A DNA stretch of 7,094 nucleotides from CAZEAC01 sp964510065 (GCA_964510065.1 CAZEAC010000132.1:1-7094); one strand, 5' to 3'; shown: positions 1 to 6,260, counted from the stretch's first letter. The notes: generated by a model not told the origin, from the letters alone. Numbers and translations are program-made.

Positions 1-4
1 CTAA

Positions 5-25
5 CCCGGACTTCTCACGGGTTTC
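5..25 (+). repeat. Left terminal inverted repeat of fold-back element
   Basis: This 21-base arm begins CCCGGACTTCTCACGGG and is the exact reverse complement of 156-176. CTAA lies directly outside it. Confidence 0.85.
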
Positions 26-155
26 TACTGCGGAGACGTAACTTGCCGACTGACTGCGCCTTTCTAGAAATTCGTCCTCGACAGCCTGATAGGCTGCCTC
101 CGGTCGAATTTCGTCGAAAAGCTTCGTCATTCGCCAATTTACGCCTCCTCGCGAC

Positions 156-176
156 GAAACCCGTGAGAAGTCCGGG
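156..176 (-). repeat. Right terminal inverted repeat of fold-back element
   Basis: This is the exact reverse complement of 5-25, followed directly by CTAA at 177-180. It ends about 145 bases before the start codon of the sensor kinase, so the element is inserted just upstream of that gene's promoter region. Confidence 0.85.
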
Positions 177-322
177 CTAATGAGTAATTACCCTCGCCCA
201 TGCTAATATACCGAATCTCTTTAGTAAATTCCATCGCTTGGGGCCTATAACTGTGGTTAAGCCAGACTGTCCTTTCGTCGATATCGTACTAGTAGGGAGA
301 AAGGTATCCCTGTAGGTGGTGT

Positions 323-1432
323 GTGGCAAATTCTCAGGCATCAATACTTGTCGTCGACGACAATCCACTCATTGTGAATGTGGTAAAGAGCCTTTTGCTC
401 TCGAAGAACTACCATGTTTTTACCTCCTCACACGGCTCCGAAGCATTGGAGCTTCTCGACAAGAAAAGCATCGATCTGATTATCTGTGACGTAATGATGC
501 CAAAAATGGATGGCTACGCGCTGCACCAGGCAATTAGAAGCAGGCAGGAGTTCGCACATATTCCGTTTGTGTTTCTCACTGCGCTTAATGACCGCGGAGA
601 AATCGAAAAGGGCCACGAGTCAGGCGCCGATGAATATCTCTTGAAGCCATTCGAGCCACAGGACCTCTTAAGTATTGTGAAGGGCAAGATTCTTCGCTCG
701 CATTACCTTAAAAACCTCTCTGAAGAACGCTACGACTCATATCGAAAAAAGGTTCTGCACACTCTGTCGCATGAGTTTCGCACGCCGCTTGTTGCAATAA
801 ATACTGGAACTGAGCTGCTTATTGATCAGCAGGATAATCTCGACGTCAAAAAGATGGAGGGGCTGCTTGAGGCGATCCGTCGCGGAGGATTGCGCCTCGA
901 AAAGCTGGTAAGCGACTTTATGGTAATGCAGCAAATTGAGGCTGGCATTGCGACGCGAGTGTATGAGTCGAAAGTGCGCGCGGTTCCGCTCGCGGCGACG
1001 GTGACTCAGGCGCTGCGCCAACAGCAGGATCTTATCGATGAAATGAAGGGGCAAGTCACCGTGAGTGATCGCAGCAAAGGCACCAAAGTCATGGTATATG
1101 ACGTTCAGCTCTTTGATGTGATCGGAAGAGTTCTTTCAAATGCACTGAAATTTAGTCCTGATTCGAAGTTAGTTGAGATTATGCTCTACAGCGAAGATAG
1201 CCACGGCGTCATTGAAATTCGCGATCGTGGCTTGGGAATAGATCTCTCGCGGCTCAAGGAGGCGACCGATATTTTCGGACAGCTCGACCGCGATAGGCTT
1301 GAACAGCAAGGCGGCGGCCTTGGATTGGCAATTTCATCGCGCTATTTGGCAATTAATAAGGGCAAGATTGATTTCGAGCGCCGAGAGGGTGGCGGCTCGA
1401 TCGTGCGGTTGATGCTCCCGCTTGCGCAGTAG
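323..1432 (+). CDS. Hybrid receiver-histidine kinase (soluble)
   Basis: The 369-residue protein has an N-terminal receiver domain (about residues 6-125) followed by a histidine kinase core. The receiver keeps the acidic pair D12-D13, phospho-acceptor D56 (CDVMMPKMDG), T86 and K108 (LLKPF). The HisKA H-box is LSHEFRTPL with H150. The ATPase domain has an N-box around N273 (SNALKFSP), a G1 box DRGLGI (301-306) and a G2 box GGGLGLAI (330-337), so every catalytic motif is present. There is no signal peptide, membrane segment or PAS/GAF sensor domain, so it is cytoplasmic and its input probably arrives by phosphotransfer to D56. The start is GTG at 323, with AGG at 314-316 as a modest ribosome-binding site. 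A possible -10 (TATAAC, 246-251) lies upstream without a convincing -35. It is the first gene of the cluster and is joined to the M16 peptidase by a 20-base gap. Confidence 0.93.
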   Translation: MANSQASILVVDDNPLIVNVVKSLLLSKNYHVFTSSHGSEALELLDKKSIDLIICDVMMPKMDGYALHQAIRSRQEFAHIPFVFLTALNDRGEIEKGHESGADEYLLKPFEPQDLLSIVKGKILRSHYLKNLSEERYDSYRKKVLHTLSHEFRTPLVAINTGTELLIDQQDNLDVKKMEGLLEAIRRGGLRLEKLVSDFMVMQQIEAGIATRVYESKVRAVPLAATVTQALRQQQDLIDEMKGQVTVSDRSKGTKVMVYDVQLFDVIGRVLSNALKFSPDSKLVEIMLYSEDSHGVIEIRDRGLGIDLSRLKEATDIFGQLDRDRLEQQGGGLGLAISSRYLAINKGKIDFERREGGGSIVRLMLPLAQ

Positions 1433-1451
1433 CCTATCGATTATATAGGCT
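1431..1451 (+). promoter_or_regulatory. Intercistronic hairpin covering stop codon and next RBS
   Basis: AGCCTAT (1431-1437) and ATAGGCT (1445-1451) form a perfect 7-bp stem around a CGATTAT loop. The left arm overlaps the kinase stop codon TAG (1430-1432). The right arm contains the only Shine-Dalgarno-like AGG (1447-1449) for the next gene, whose possible ATG starts are at 1453 and 1459. No T run follows, so it is not a typical terminator. A ribosome terminating on the kinase gene would melt the stem and expose the site, which suggests translational coupling. Function is inferred from position only. Confidence 0.45.
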
Positions 1452-1452
1452 T

Positions 1453-2961
1453 ATGCCCATGATACATACATTTCGTTCGATATGCGCCCTTGTGTGTGGC
1501 GCAGTAATACTTATCACAGCGAGTGCACGAGCGCAGAGCGACGAGTCAGGCGCAGCGCTTCGCGAGCTACGCGGAAAAGTGCGTAAATTTACCTTAGACA
1601 ACGGCCTTCGGGTCGTGCTGTATCGACGCGGAACAGCGCCAGTTTTTGCCGGCTCGGTAGTCGTGCGAGTAGGGGGTGTTGATGAATATCCGGGACTTAC
1701 TGGAATATCTCATCTCTTTGAGCACATGGCATTCAAGGGTACTGAATCGATCGGCGTAAAGAATCGATCGCGCGAAAGAGTATTGCTTGAACAAATCGAA
1801 GTGCTTGAACAGAAACGTTCGCGTGGCGAAACGCTGAGCGCGGAGGATCAGACGGCGCTCGCTGCCATCTATGCCGAGCTTAAGAGTAACTGGGAAGTTG
1901 GCGAGTTCGATCAGTACTATGACAAGTTCGGAGGTGTTGGACTAAATGCCACGACCGACAAGGAATTTACTAAGTATTTTGTGGAGATGCCGCGAAGCGC
2001 GTTTGAGTTTTGGTGCTGGATCGAGTCCGAGCGGTTGCTGCATCCGGTAATGCGCCAGTTTTACCAAGAGCGTGATGTGGTAATGGAAGAGCGGCGTATG
2101 CGTTATGAAGATGATCCGCAGGGGAAGCTCTATGAGCTACTCCTGGGAAGCGCCTTCACTCTGCATCCCTATCGTTACCCTGTTATAGGCTATGCCTCGG
2201 ATATTTCACGGCTCACCGCTAATCAGCTCGAAGATTTTCGCAGGCGTTATTATGTCCCTTCAAATATGGTGGTAAGTATAGTAGGGGACGTAAATCCGGA
2301 AAGTGACCTGCAGATCATAGAGCGTTATTTTGGAAAAATTCCAAAAGGACCTTCGGTGGATCATTCCACGGCTGTAGAACCAAAGCAGGAGGGGCAAAAA
2401 AGTTTAACTCTTGAAAGCCATGTCTCGCCATATCTCATGGTGGCGTACCATAAGCCGAACTACCCTAACCTTGATGACCCGCCACTTTCAATGATGTTAG
2501 AAATGCTCGGAGGCAGTAAGGTCTCCCCGCTCTATACTGAGCTTGTGCTAAAACGCCAGGTCGCGATCGATGTTGGCTATTCTGAGGAGCCGGGTACGGC
2601 GTATCCCAACTTGATGATTTTCTCGCTGATGCCTCGGGCCCCGCATACGCCTGAGCAGCTTCAAGCAGAATTTGATCAGGTCATAGAGCAGTTTAAGCAA
2701 AGCGGTATCACCGCGCAGGCGATGCAGATCGCAAAACGTGCAACCGCAAAGGAATACCTAGGACACCTTCAGGCGAATACCTCGTTGGCGCTCGACTTCG
2801 GCTCGTCTGAGCTACTCTATAATGATTGGTCAGAGCTAATTTCATGGTACGAAAAGGCAATGAAGGTAGAATTGAAAGATATTGAGCGTGTTGCCGCGAA
2901 GTATCTGGTGCCGCGATCAAGAATTGTAGCCACTATTCATACCAAGCGAGGATCGAAATGA
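1453..2961 (+). CDS. M16 family zinc metallopeptidase, catalytic subunit (exported)
   Basis: This 502-residue pitrilysin/processing-peptidase (M16) protein hydrolyses peptides or small unfolded proteins. An N-terminal signal peptide (hydrophobic residues about 10-24, likely cut after ARA-Q) sends it to the periplasm. The inverted zinc motif HLFEH (H87, E90, H91) is intact, and ERDVVMEE (206-213) supplies the third ligand, probably E213. A charged, probably helical insertion at about 100-155 lengthens the spacing between these motifs relative to classical M16 proteins. The second M16 half (about 315-500) lacks the Arg/Tyr pair usual in that lobe: V365 and I372 stand at the aligned places. ATG 1453 and ATG 1459 are both in frame; the AGG at 1447-1449 is better spaced for 1459, which would remove two residues. 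The stop overlaps the next start as ATGA, so the partner M16 gene is translationally coupled. Confidence 0.93.
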   Translation: MPMIHTFRSICALVCGAVILITASARAQSDESGAALRELRGKVRKFTLDNGLRVVLYRRGTAPVFAGSVVVRVGGVDEYPGLTGISHLFEHMAFKGTESIGVKNRSRERVLLEQIEVLEQKRSRGETLSAEDQTALAAIYAELKSNWEVGEFDQYYDKFGGVGLNATTDKEFTKYFVEMPRSAFEFWCWIESERLLHPVMRQFYQERDVVMEERRMRYEDDPQGKLYELLLGSAFTLHPYRYPVIGYASDISRLTANQLEDFRRRYYVPSNMVVSIVGDVNPESDLQIIERYFGKIPKGPSVDHSTAVEPKQEGQKSLTLESHVSPYLMVAYHKPNYPNLDDPPLSMMLEMLGGSKVSPLYTELVLKRQVAIDVGYSEEPGTAYPNLMIFSLMPRAPHTPEQLQAEFDQVIEQFKQSGITAQAMQIAKRATAKEYLGHLQANTSLALDFGSSELLYNDWSELISWYEKAMKVELKDIERVAAKYLVPRSRIVATIHTKRGSK

Positions 2962-4412
2962 AGACGCTCCACGTCATTACCGTGCTCATTGCCGCTGTTG
3001 TAATAAATGGCTGTGCCCCGTCTACACCGAAGCAGTTTCGTGAGGTGACGGTTTCCGCAGATTCTATCAACTTTAAGCCGGCGCAACCGGAGAGGTGGAG
3101 TCTGCCGAATGGCATGACTATTCTATTTCTCGCCGACTCTGAGCTTCCCCTTGTGCAGGGGGCCCTGTACACCCGTGGTGGCTCATATTGGGAGCCTGCA
3201 CATATGCTTGGTGGAACTGGCGCGCTTGGCGACCAAATGCGCGATGGTGGTGCGGGGTCGCGCACTGCGGCTGAATTGGATAGGGAGCTGGAGGAGTTAT
3301 CCGCGGCTGTGGCCAGTGCGGTCGGCCCCGAATATGGGAGAATTGGATTCTCGGCGCTAAGCGCTGACTTCGAAAAAGTATTTGGGATCTTTGCCGATGT
3401 TGTGCGCCGCCCTCGTTTCGATAGCGATCGATTTGAACTTTGGCGCGGCAAAGCCTTGGAGAGTATTCGTCGGCGCGGTGACGATTCTGAAACTATCGCC
3501 GGGATCGCGTTTGCACAGCTGCTGTATGGCAATAGCGTCTATGGAAAAGTTGCGCGGACTAAGGACATAAAGGCACTTACCCGTGAAGATTTATTTGCGC
3601 TGCATCGACAATTTATTTCGCCGCGTGAGGCGCTCTTTGCGGTTACTGGAAACGTCACTCGCGCCGAAGTTGCGCGAGTAGTGAATAAATATTTCGGTGA
3701 TTGGACTGATCAAACGAAGCCTGGGAAGCGGGTTGCTCCGCCAATTAACTACCGAGCGAAGCCCGGGGTTTATTATGTGGAGTTTCCCGGTGAGCAGGCG
3801 ACCATCTTGATGGGGCAGCGTGGCGTCGCGCGGTTAACGCCTGATTATCCTGCAATAGAAGGTTTTAATGATCTTTTTGGCGGAGGATTTGGCTCGCGAC
3901 TCTTTAAGCGAGTGCGGACTGAACTTGGCTTTGCGTACGGAGTCTCAGGAGGGATCTCCCCCGGATTGGTTGAAGGCAGCAATTATCTTGGCCTTCAGAC
4001 CAAAGTTGATTCGACGGGGCAGGCGATAGAAGCTTCGATCGAAGTGCTTCGCGACATGCAAAAGGCACCCGTGACTGACGAAGAGCTTCGTCGTGTCATT
4101 TTGGGCATTTCAAATTCGTTTGTTTTTAAGTTTTCTTCCCCAGCGAAAGTTGTCGAGCGGAAAGCGCTAATGGATATTTTGAGTTATCCAGACAATTATG
4201 ATGGACAGCACCTCTCAAAGATAGCCGCACTTAGTACTGCTGACTTGCAAACAGTTGCTCAAACACGTTGGAATCCGGATGAATTCATCCTGGTTGTTGT
4301 AGGAGATAAAAGGGCTTATAGTAACCTTCAGAAAATTCGCGAGAATCCCGATTCGTTTCTGCATCGGTTCACGCTTAATCAGGTAATTTTCCAGGAAGCA
4401 GTCAATGAGTAG
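2958..4412 (+). CDS. M16 family non-catalytic subunit, lipoprotein
   Basis: This 484-residue M16 homologue has no zinc site: the stretch aligned with HxxEH reads GALGD (88-92). Its N-terminus is a lipoprotein signal with VINGC ending at C19, so the mature protein should be lipid-anchored in the envelope. The C-terminal lobe keeps the motif SRLFKRVRTELGFAY (313-327) with R320 and Y327, the pair that in M16B systems helps to hold substrate and that the upstream partner lacks. Two-gene M16B peptidases of Gram-negative bacteria are known to form heterodimers with this division of labour, so it probably completes and anchors the upstream protein. The start ATG at 2958 overlaps the preceding stop by 4 bases and has GAGGA (2948-2952) 5 bases upstream, a strong ribosome-binding site. 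It overlaps the next gene by 8 bases. Confidence 0.9.
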   Translation: MKTLHVITVLIAAVVINGCAPSTPKQFREVTVSADSINFKPAQPERWSLPNGMTILFLADSELPLVQGALYTRGGSYWEPAHMLGGTGALGDQMRDGGAGSRTAAELDRELEELSAAVASAVGPEYGRIGFSALSADFEKVFGIFADVVRRPRFDSDRFELWRGKALESIRRRGDDSETIAGIAFAQLLYGNSVYGKVARTKDIKALTREDLFALHRQFISPREALFAVTGNVTRAEVARVVNKYFGDWTDQTKPGKRVAPPINYRAKPGVYYVEFPGEQATILMGQRGVARLTPDYPAIEGFNDLFGGGFGSRLFKRVRTELGFAYGVSGGISPGLVEGSNYLGLQTKVDSTGQAIEASIEVLRDMQKAPVTDEELRRVILGISNSFVFKFSSPAKVVERKALMDILSYPDNYDGQHLSKIAALSTADLQTVAQTRWNPDEFILVVVGDKRAYSNLQKIRENPDSFLHRFTLNQVIFQEAVNE

Positions 4413-5157
4413 CAGTCGGACAAGCAGGCGCGGATTCGTGGTAGGCCGAGCACTTATAAGTAGCAGCGTCATTGGCAGTGCTTTAGTCGGCAGTGCTTTA
4501 GTCGGTAGTGGCTGTGCCGGTCCCTATAAAGGTCCTGACAAACAGTTTGCAGGCACAGCTGAGGGGGCTTTAACCGGAGCTGGCGCTGGCGCAGTCACTG
4601 GATTCCAAGTTGGTGCGGGCACTGGGCCGGGGGCGCTTGTTGGTGCTGGGGTTGGTGCAGTAGCAGGGGGTATTGAGGGGGCTGTTCGTGATAGCGAAGA
4701 GGAGCAGCTAATAAATTTCGCTGCGGAGAAAAATTCTGAACGTGCGCGTGCTTTTGCTCAGGAGCAACTTGTCGAGCACTACAAGACGCGAATGGAGCTT
4801 CATCCAACACGAGATATCTTCCCTGCAGATATTTTTTTCGATGGTGATTCAGTCGAGCTTCGACCGGGTGCTAGAGGCTTGGTGCGCGAGCTGGCGCTAC
4901 TCAATAAACATCGCGTGCCATGGTCCAGATTGGTGGTGGCGGCATATGTCAAATCGGCGGGGCCGGATAATTCACACGCACAGCGAGTTGCGGAGAGGCG
5001 TTCCCGTGAAATTGGCGATTGCCTTATTGCGAATGGCTTAGAACCGCGTCGCGTAATGACACGCGCGGTGGTGATTAAAGATCCTTTGCTCATTGATCCT
5101 CAGAGCACTCCAGGCCGTTACAGCCAGGCTATTGAACTGATTCCGATCGATCGGTGA
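4405..5157 (+). CDS. Probable Tat-exported lipoprotein with glycine zipper and OmpA-like domain
   Basis: The 250-residue protein begins with SRRGFVV (7-13), matching the twin-arginine motif, then a hydrophobic stretch to GSGC (C37). The lipobox is atypical, with Gly at -3. Residues about 50-95 are a glycine-zipper segment rich in GAG/GAV units, as found in outer-membrane lipoproteins that insert into or pack on membranes. Residues about 140-250 resemble an OmpA C-terminal peptidoglycan-binding domain: FFDGDSVEL, then VAERRSREIGDCLIANGL aligning with the LSxxRAxxVxxYL helix, with R199 conserved. The Asp that normally contacts diaminopimelate appears as K183. The start at 4405 has AGGA (4393-4396) eight bases upstream and overlaps the preceding gene by 8 bases. 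A 15-base tandem repeat lies within the signal peptide. Export by Tat rather than Sec is inferred from the RR motif only. Confidence 0.8.
   Translation: MSSSRTSRRGFVVGRALISSSVIGSALVGSALVGSGCAGPYKGPDKQFAGTAEGALTGAGAGAVTGFQVGAGTGPGALVGAGVGAVAGGIEGAVRDSEEEQLINFAAEKNSERARAFAQEQLVEHYKTRMELHPTRDIFPADIFFDGDSVELRPGARGLVRELALLNKHRVPWSRLVVAAYVKSAGPDNSHAQRVAERRSREIGDCLIANGLEPRRVMTRAVVIKDPLLIDPQSTPGRYSQAIELIPIDR
4474..4503 (+). repeat. 15-bp in-frame tandem repeat in signal peptide
   Basis: GGCAGTGCTTTAGTC occurs twice back to back (4474-4488, 4489-4503), followed by a degenerate third start, GGTAGTGGC. Each unit adds GSALV to the hydrophobic core of the lipoprotein signal peptide. The unit is a multiple of three, so copy-number change would alter signal length without a frameshift. 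Confidence 0.9.
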
Positions 5158-5164
5158 TCGCGAC

Positions 5165-5767
5165 ATGAATCCGATATTACTTGTAGAGACCGACGAAGAA
5201 ACAATAAATGACGTGAGTCACTCGCTTCGTCTAGTTAATTTACCGATTGAGATCTCGCGCTCGTACCAGGAAGCGCGAGTTGTTACAGGGCTTCGCAAGC
5301 CGCATGTTATTTTAAGCCGTCGTGCGTTAAATGGTGATGCCCAAGCCGGGCTAGAGTTTGCACGGGACGCGAAAGAGGCAGACGCCACCATAGTATTGTT
5401 GGCGTCGGAAGATGATCGCGAACTTTCCGCCGATGAGCTCGCGCTCTACCGGGAAGTTTGGGAGCTGCCGGTGGTTTTTCCCCTCTTTACTAAGAGAGTG
5501 CAAGATCTGCTTGCGCGGTTAGTCATTGAGCGTCGTGCTCAAACAAAATCACGCCAAGTCTCAGCTGTTGCGGGCGAGTCGGGAGCGCCTTTGGAAGCAT
5601 CAGAAAAGTGTGAGAGCGTGGCGCCGCTTGATATATTGAGTGAGGTGCTTCGCGACTCGATTAGGCGATTTGAGCAGGATGCCGAATTTCAGAGAATGTC
5701 GAGAAAAGACGCGCTTGAGCGAATAACATGTGTCGTAAGTCAGGTATGCGAGGAAAAGAAGGGATAA
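5165..5767 (+). CDS. Pseudo-receiver domain protein
   Basis: Residues about 1-122 of this 200-residue protein follow the receiver (CheY-like) fold pattern: ILLVETDE at the first strand, HVILSRRALNGDAQAGLEF at the third, TIVLLASEDD at the fourth and VVFPLFTKRVQDLLARL at the end. The phospho-acceptor Asp is S51, and the conserved KP Lys is F105, so phosphorylation is not expected. It may act as a docking or decoy partner of the cluster's kinase. After a low-complexity linker (about 125-150), the C-terminus (about 153-200) is a predicted charged helical region of unknown role. There is no signal peptide, so it is cytoplasmic. The start ATG at 5165 lies 7 bases after the lipoprotein stop, with GGTGA (5153-5157) as a modest ribosome-binding site. 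The fold is inferred by pattern, without a database match. Confidence 0.75.
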   Translation: MNPILLVETDEETINDVSHSLRLVNLPIEISRSYQEARVVTGLRKPHVILSRRALNGDAQAGLEFARDAKEADATIVLLASEDDRELSADELALYREVWELPVVFPLFTKRVQDLLARLVIERRAQTKSRQVSAVAGESGAPLEASEKCESVAPLDILSEVLRDSIRRFEQDAEFQRMSRKDALERITCVVSQVCEEKKG

Positions 5768-5771
5768 TCCG

Positions 5772-5801
5772 TTGAAAAGCCGATGTAGGGCTGGTTATAG
5801 T
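5772..5801 (+). promoter_or_regulatory. Sigma70-like promoter for the small downstream gene
   Basis: TTGAAA (5772-5777, 5 of 6 consensus) and TATAGT (5796-5801, 5 of 6 consensus) are separated by 18 bases. It begins just after the stop codon of the pseudo-receiver gene, placing transcription start near 5808, about 30 bases before ATG 5838. This would allow expression of the small gene independent of the upstream cluster. Confidence 0.5.
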
Positions 5802-5837
5802 TAGCAAACAAATAGAGAAGATTTTGAGGAAATAGGT

Positions 5838-6176
5838 ATGAAAAGTAAGAAGGAAGCAAAGGACACTAAAACAAAGGTTGCAAAAGAAGATGAGCAGATT
5901 GAGACCCTCGACAAGCTCGCTTCCAAGGGAGACCTTAAGAGCTTCTTATTGGGAATTCGTGATCGTCTAGGCGAGCAGACTCTTGCACCAATATATGCAC
6001 TCTCCGCAATGCGTTATGTCATGAGCCAGCCGAATGTGTATGATTGGCTCGATAATGAGAATAAAGAGCTCGCCCGTGATATTTGGCTTCGTTTAAAGCA
6101 GGTCGGAATGCAGGTCCGAAATCCGCCACTTCTTTTTTCGCCTGAAGAGGACGGGGTCGTCCCTAGGGCGGAGTAG
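5838..6176 (+). CDS. Hypothetical small protein with lysine-rich N-terminus
   Basis: I do not recognise this 112-residue protein. Residues 1-20 are rich in Lys, Asp and Glu and probably disordered. Residues about 22-92 look helical and contain DLKSFLLGIRDRLG, APIYALSAMRYVM and NKELARDIWLRLKQVG, followed by a short proline-containing tail (NPPLLFSPEEDG). There is no signal peptide or membrane segment, so it is probably cytoplasmic. Coding is supported by a strong ribosome-binding site, GAGGA at 5826-5830, seven bases before the ATG, by a good promoter and by a length that fits the gap. It lies 70 bases after the pseudo-receiver gene on the same strand and could also be reached by read-through from the cluster. 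A link to the cluster's function is not shown by the sequence. Confidence 0.75.
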   Translation: MKSKKEAKDTKTKVAKEDEQIETLDKLASKGDLKSFLLGIRDRLGEQTLAPIYALSAMRYVMSQPNVYDWLDNENKELARDIWLRLKQVGMQVRNPPLLFSPEEDGVVPRAE

Positions 6177-6196
6177 TGGCCGCTATCTTTCCTTAA

Positions 6197-6260
6197 CTCT
6201 GTGTCTCTGTGGTTTTTGTCTCTGTGGCTTTTTAAGTATTGAAACCACAGAGACACAGAG
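6197..6260. repeat. Fold-back intergenic repeat (CTCTGTGTCTCTGTGG type)
   Basis: CTCTGTGTCTCTGTGGTTT (6197-6215) is the perfect 19-base reverse complement of 6242-6260, with a 26-base loop. The loop holds a further copy of GTCTCTGTGG at 6219-6228, 16 bases after the first, so the right arm could pair with either. No clear T run follows on either strand, so it is not a textbook terminator. It could still end or protect transcripts, since it lies between the 3' ends of two convergent genes. The motif resembles CCACAGAGACACAGAG-type intergenic repeats that I recall from various environmental bacteria; that is memory, not a search result. Confidence 0.8.

Larger units (their letters stand above)
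1..180. mobile_element. Non-autonomous fold-back (MITE-like) element with CTAA flanks
   Basis: Positions 5-25 and 156-176 are perfect 21-bp inverted repeats, and both outer edges carry CTAA (1-4 and 177-180), as expected of a 4-bp target duplication. The inverted symmetry continues inward with about three-quarters identity: GGAG-CGTAA-TTG-CGA-TGAC blocks at 32-54 pair with 128-149, AAATTCG at 68-74 pairs with 107-113, and CAGCCT (82-87) pairs with AGGCTG (91-96) around a GAT loop. The whole unit can therefore fold into one hairpin. No transposase fits in 172 bp, so it would need a transposase supplied in trans. A 4-bp YTAR-like target resembles some IS5-type elements, but the family is not identified. 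The left flank is only 4 bases because the window starts there. Confidence 0.75.

Noticed and set aside
1..130. Open minus-strand frame beginning ATG at 130 (MTKLFDEIRPEAAYQ...) with AGGAGG upstream at 144-149, running off the left edge.
   Set aside because: It lies entirely inside the palindromic element and reads through its terminal repeat. The AGGAGG is 13 bases from the ATG, too far to be convincing, and the protein resembles nothing I know. It could be a transposase remnant, but that cannot be supported here.
2933..3532. A 199-codon minus-strand frame opposite the M16 lipoprotein gene.
   Set aside because: It is low-complexity Ser/Pro/Arg-rich, has no domain, and is antisense to a well-supported gene, so it is a shadow frame.
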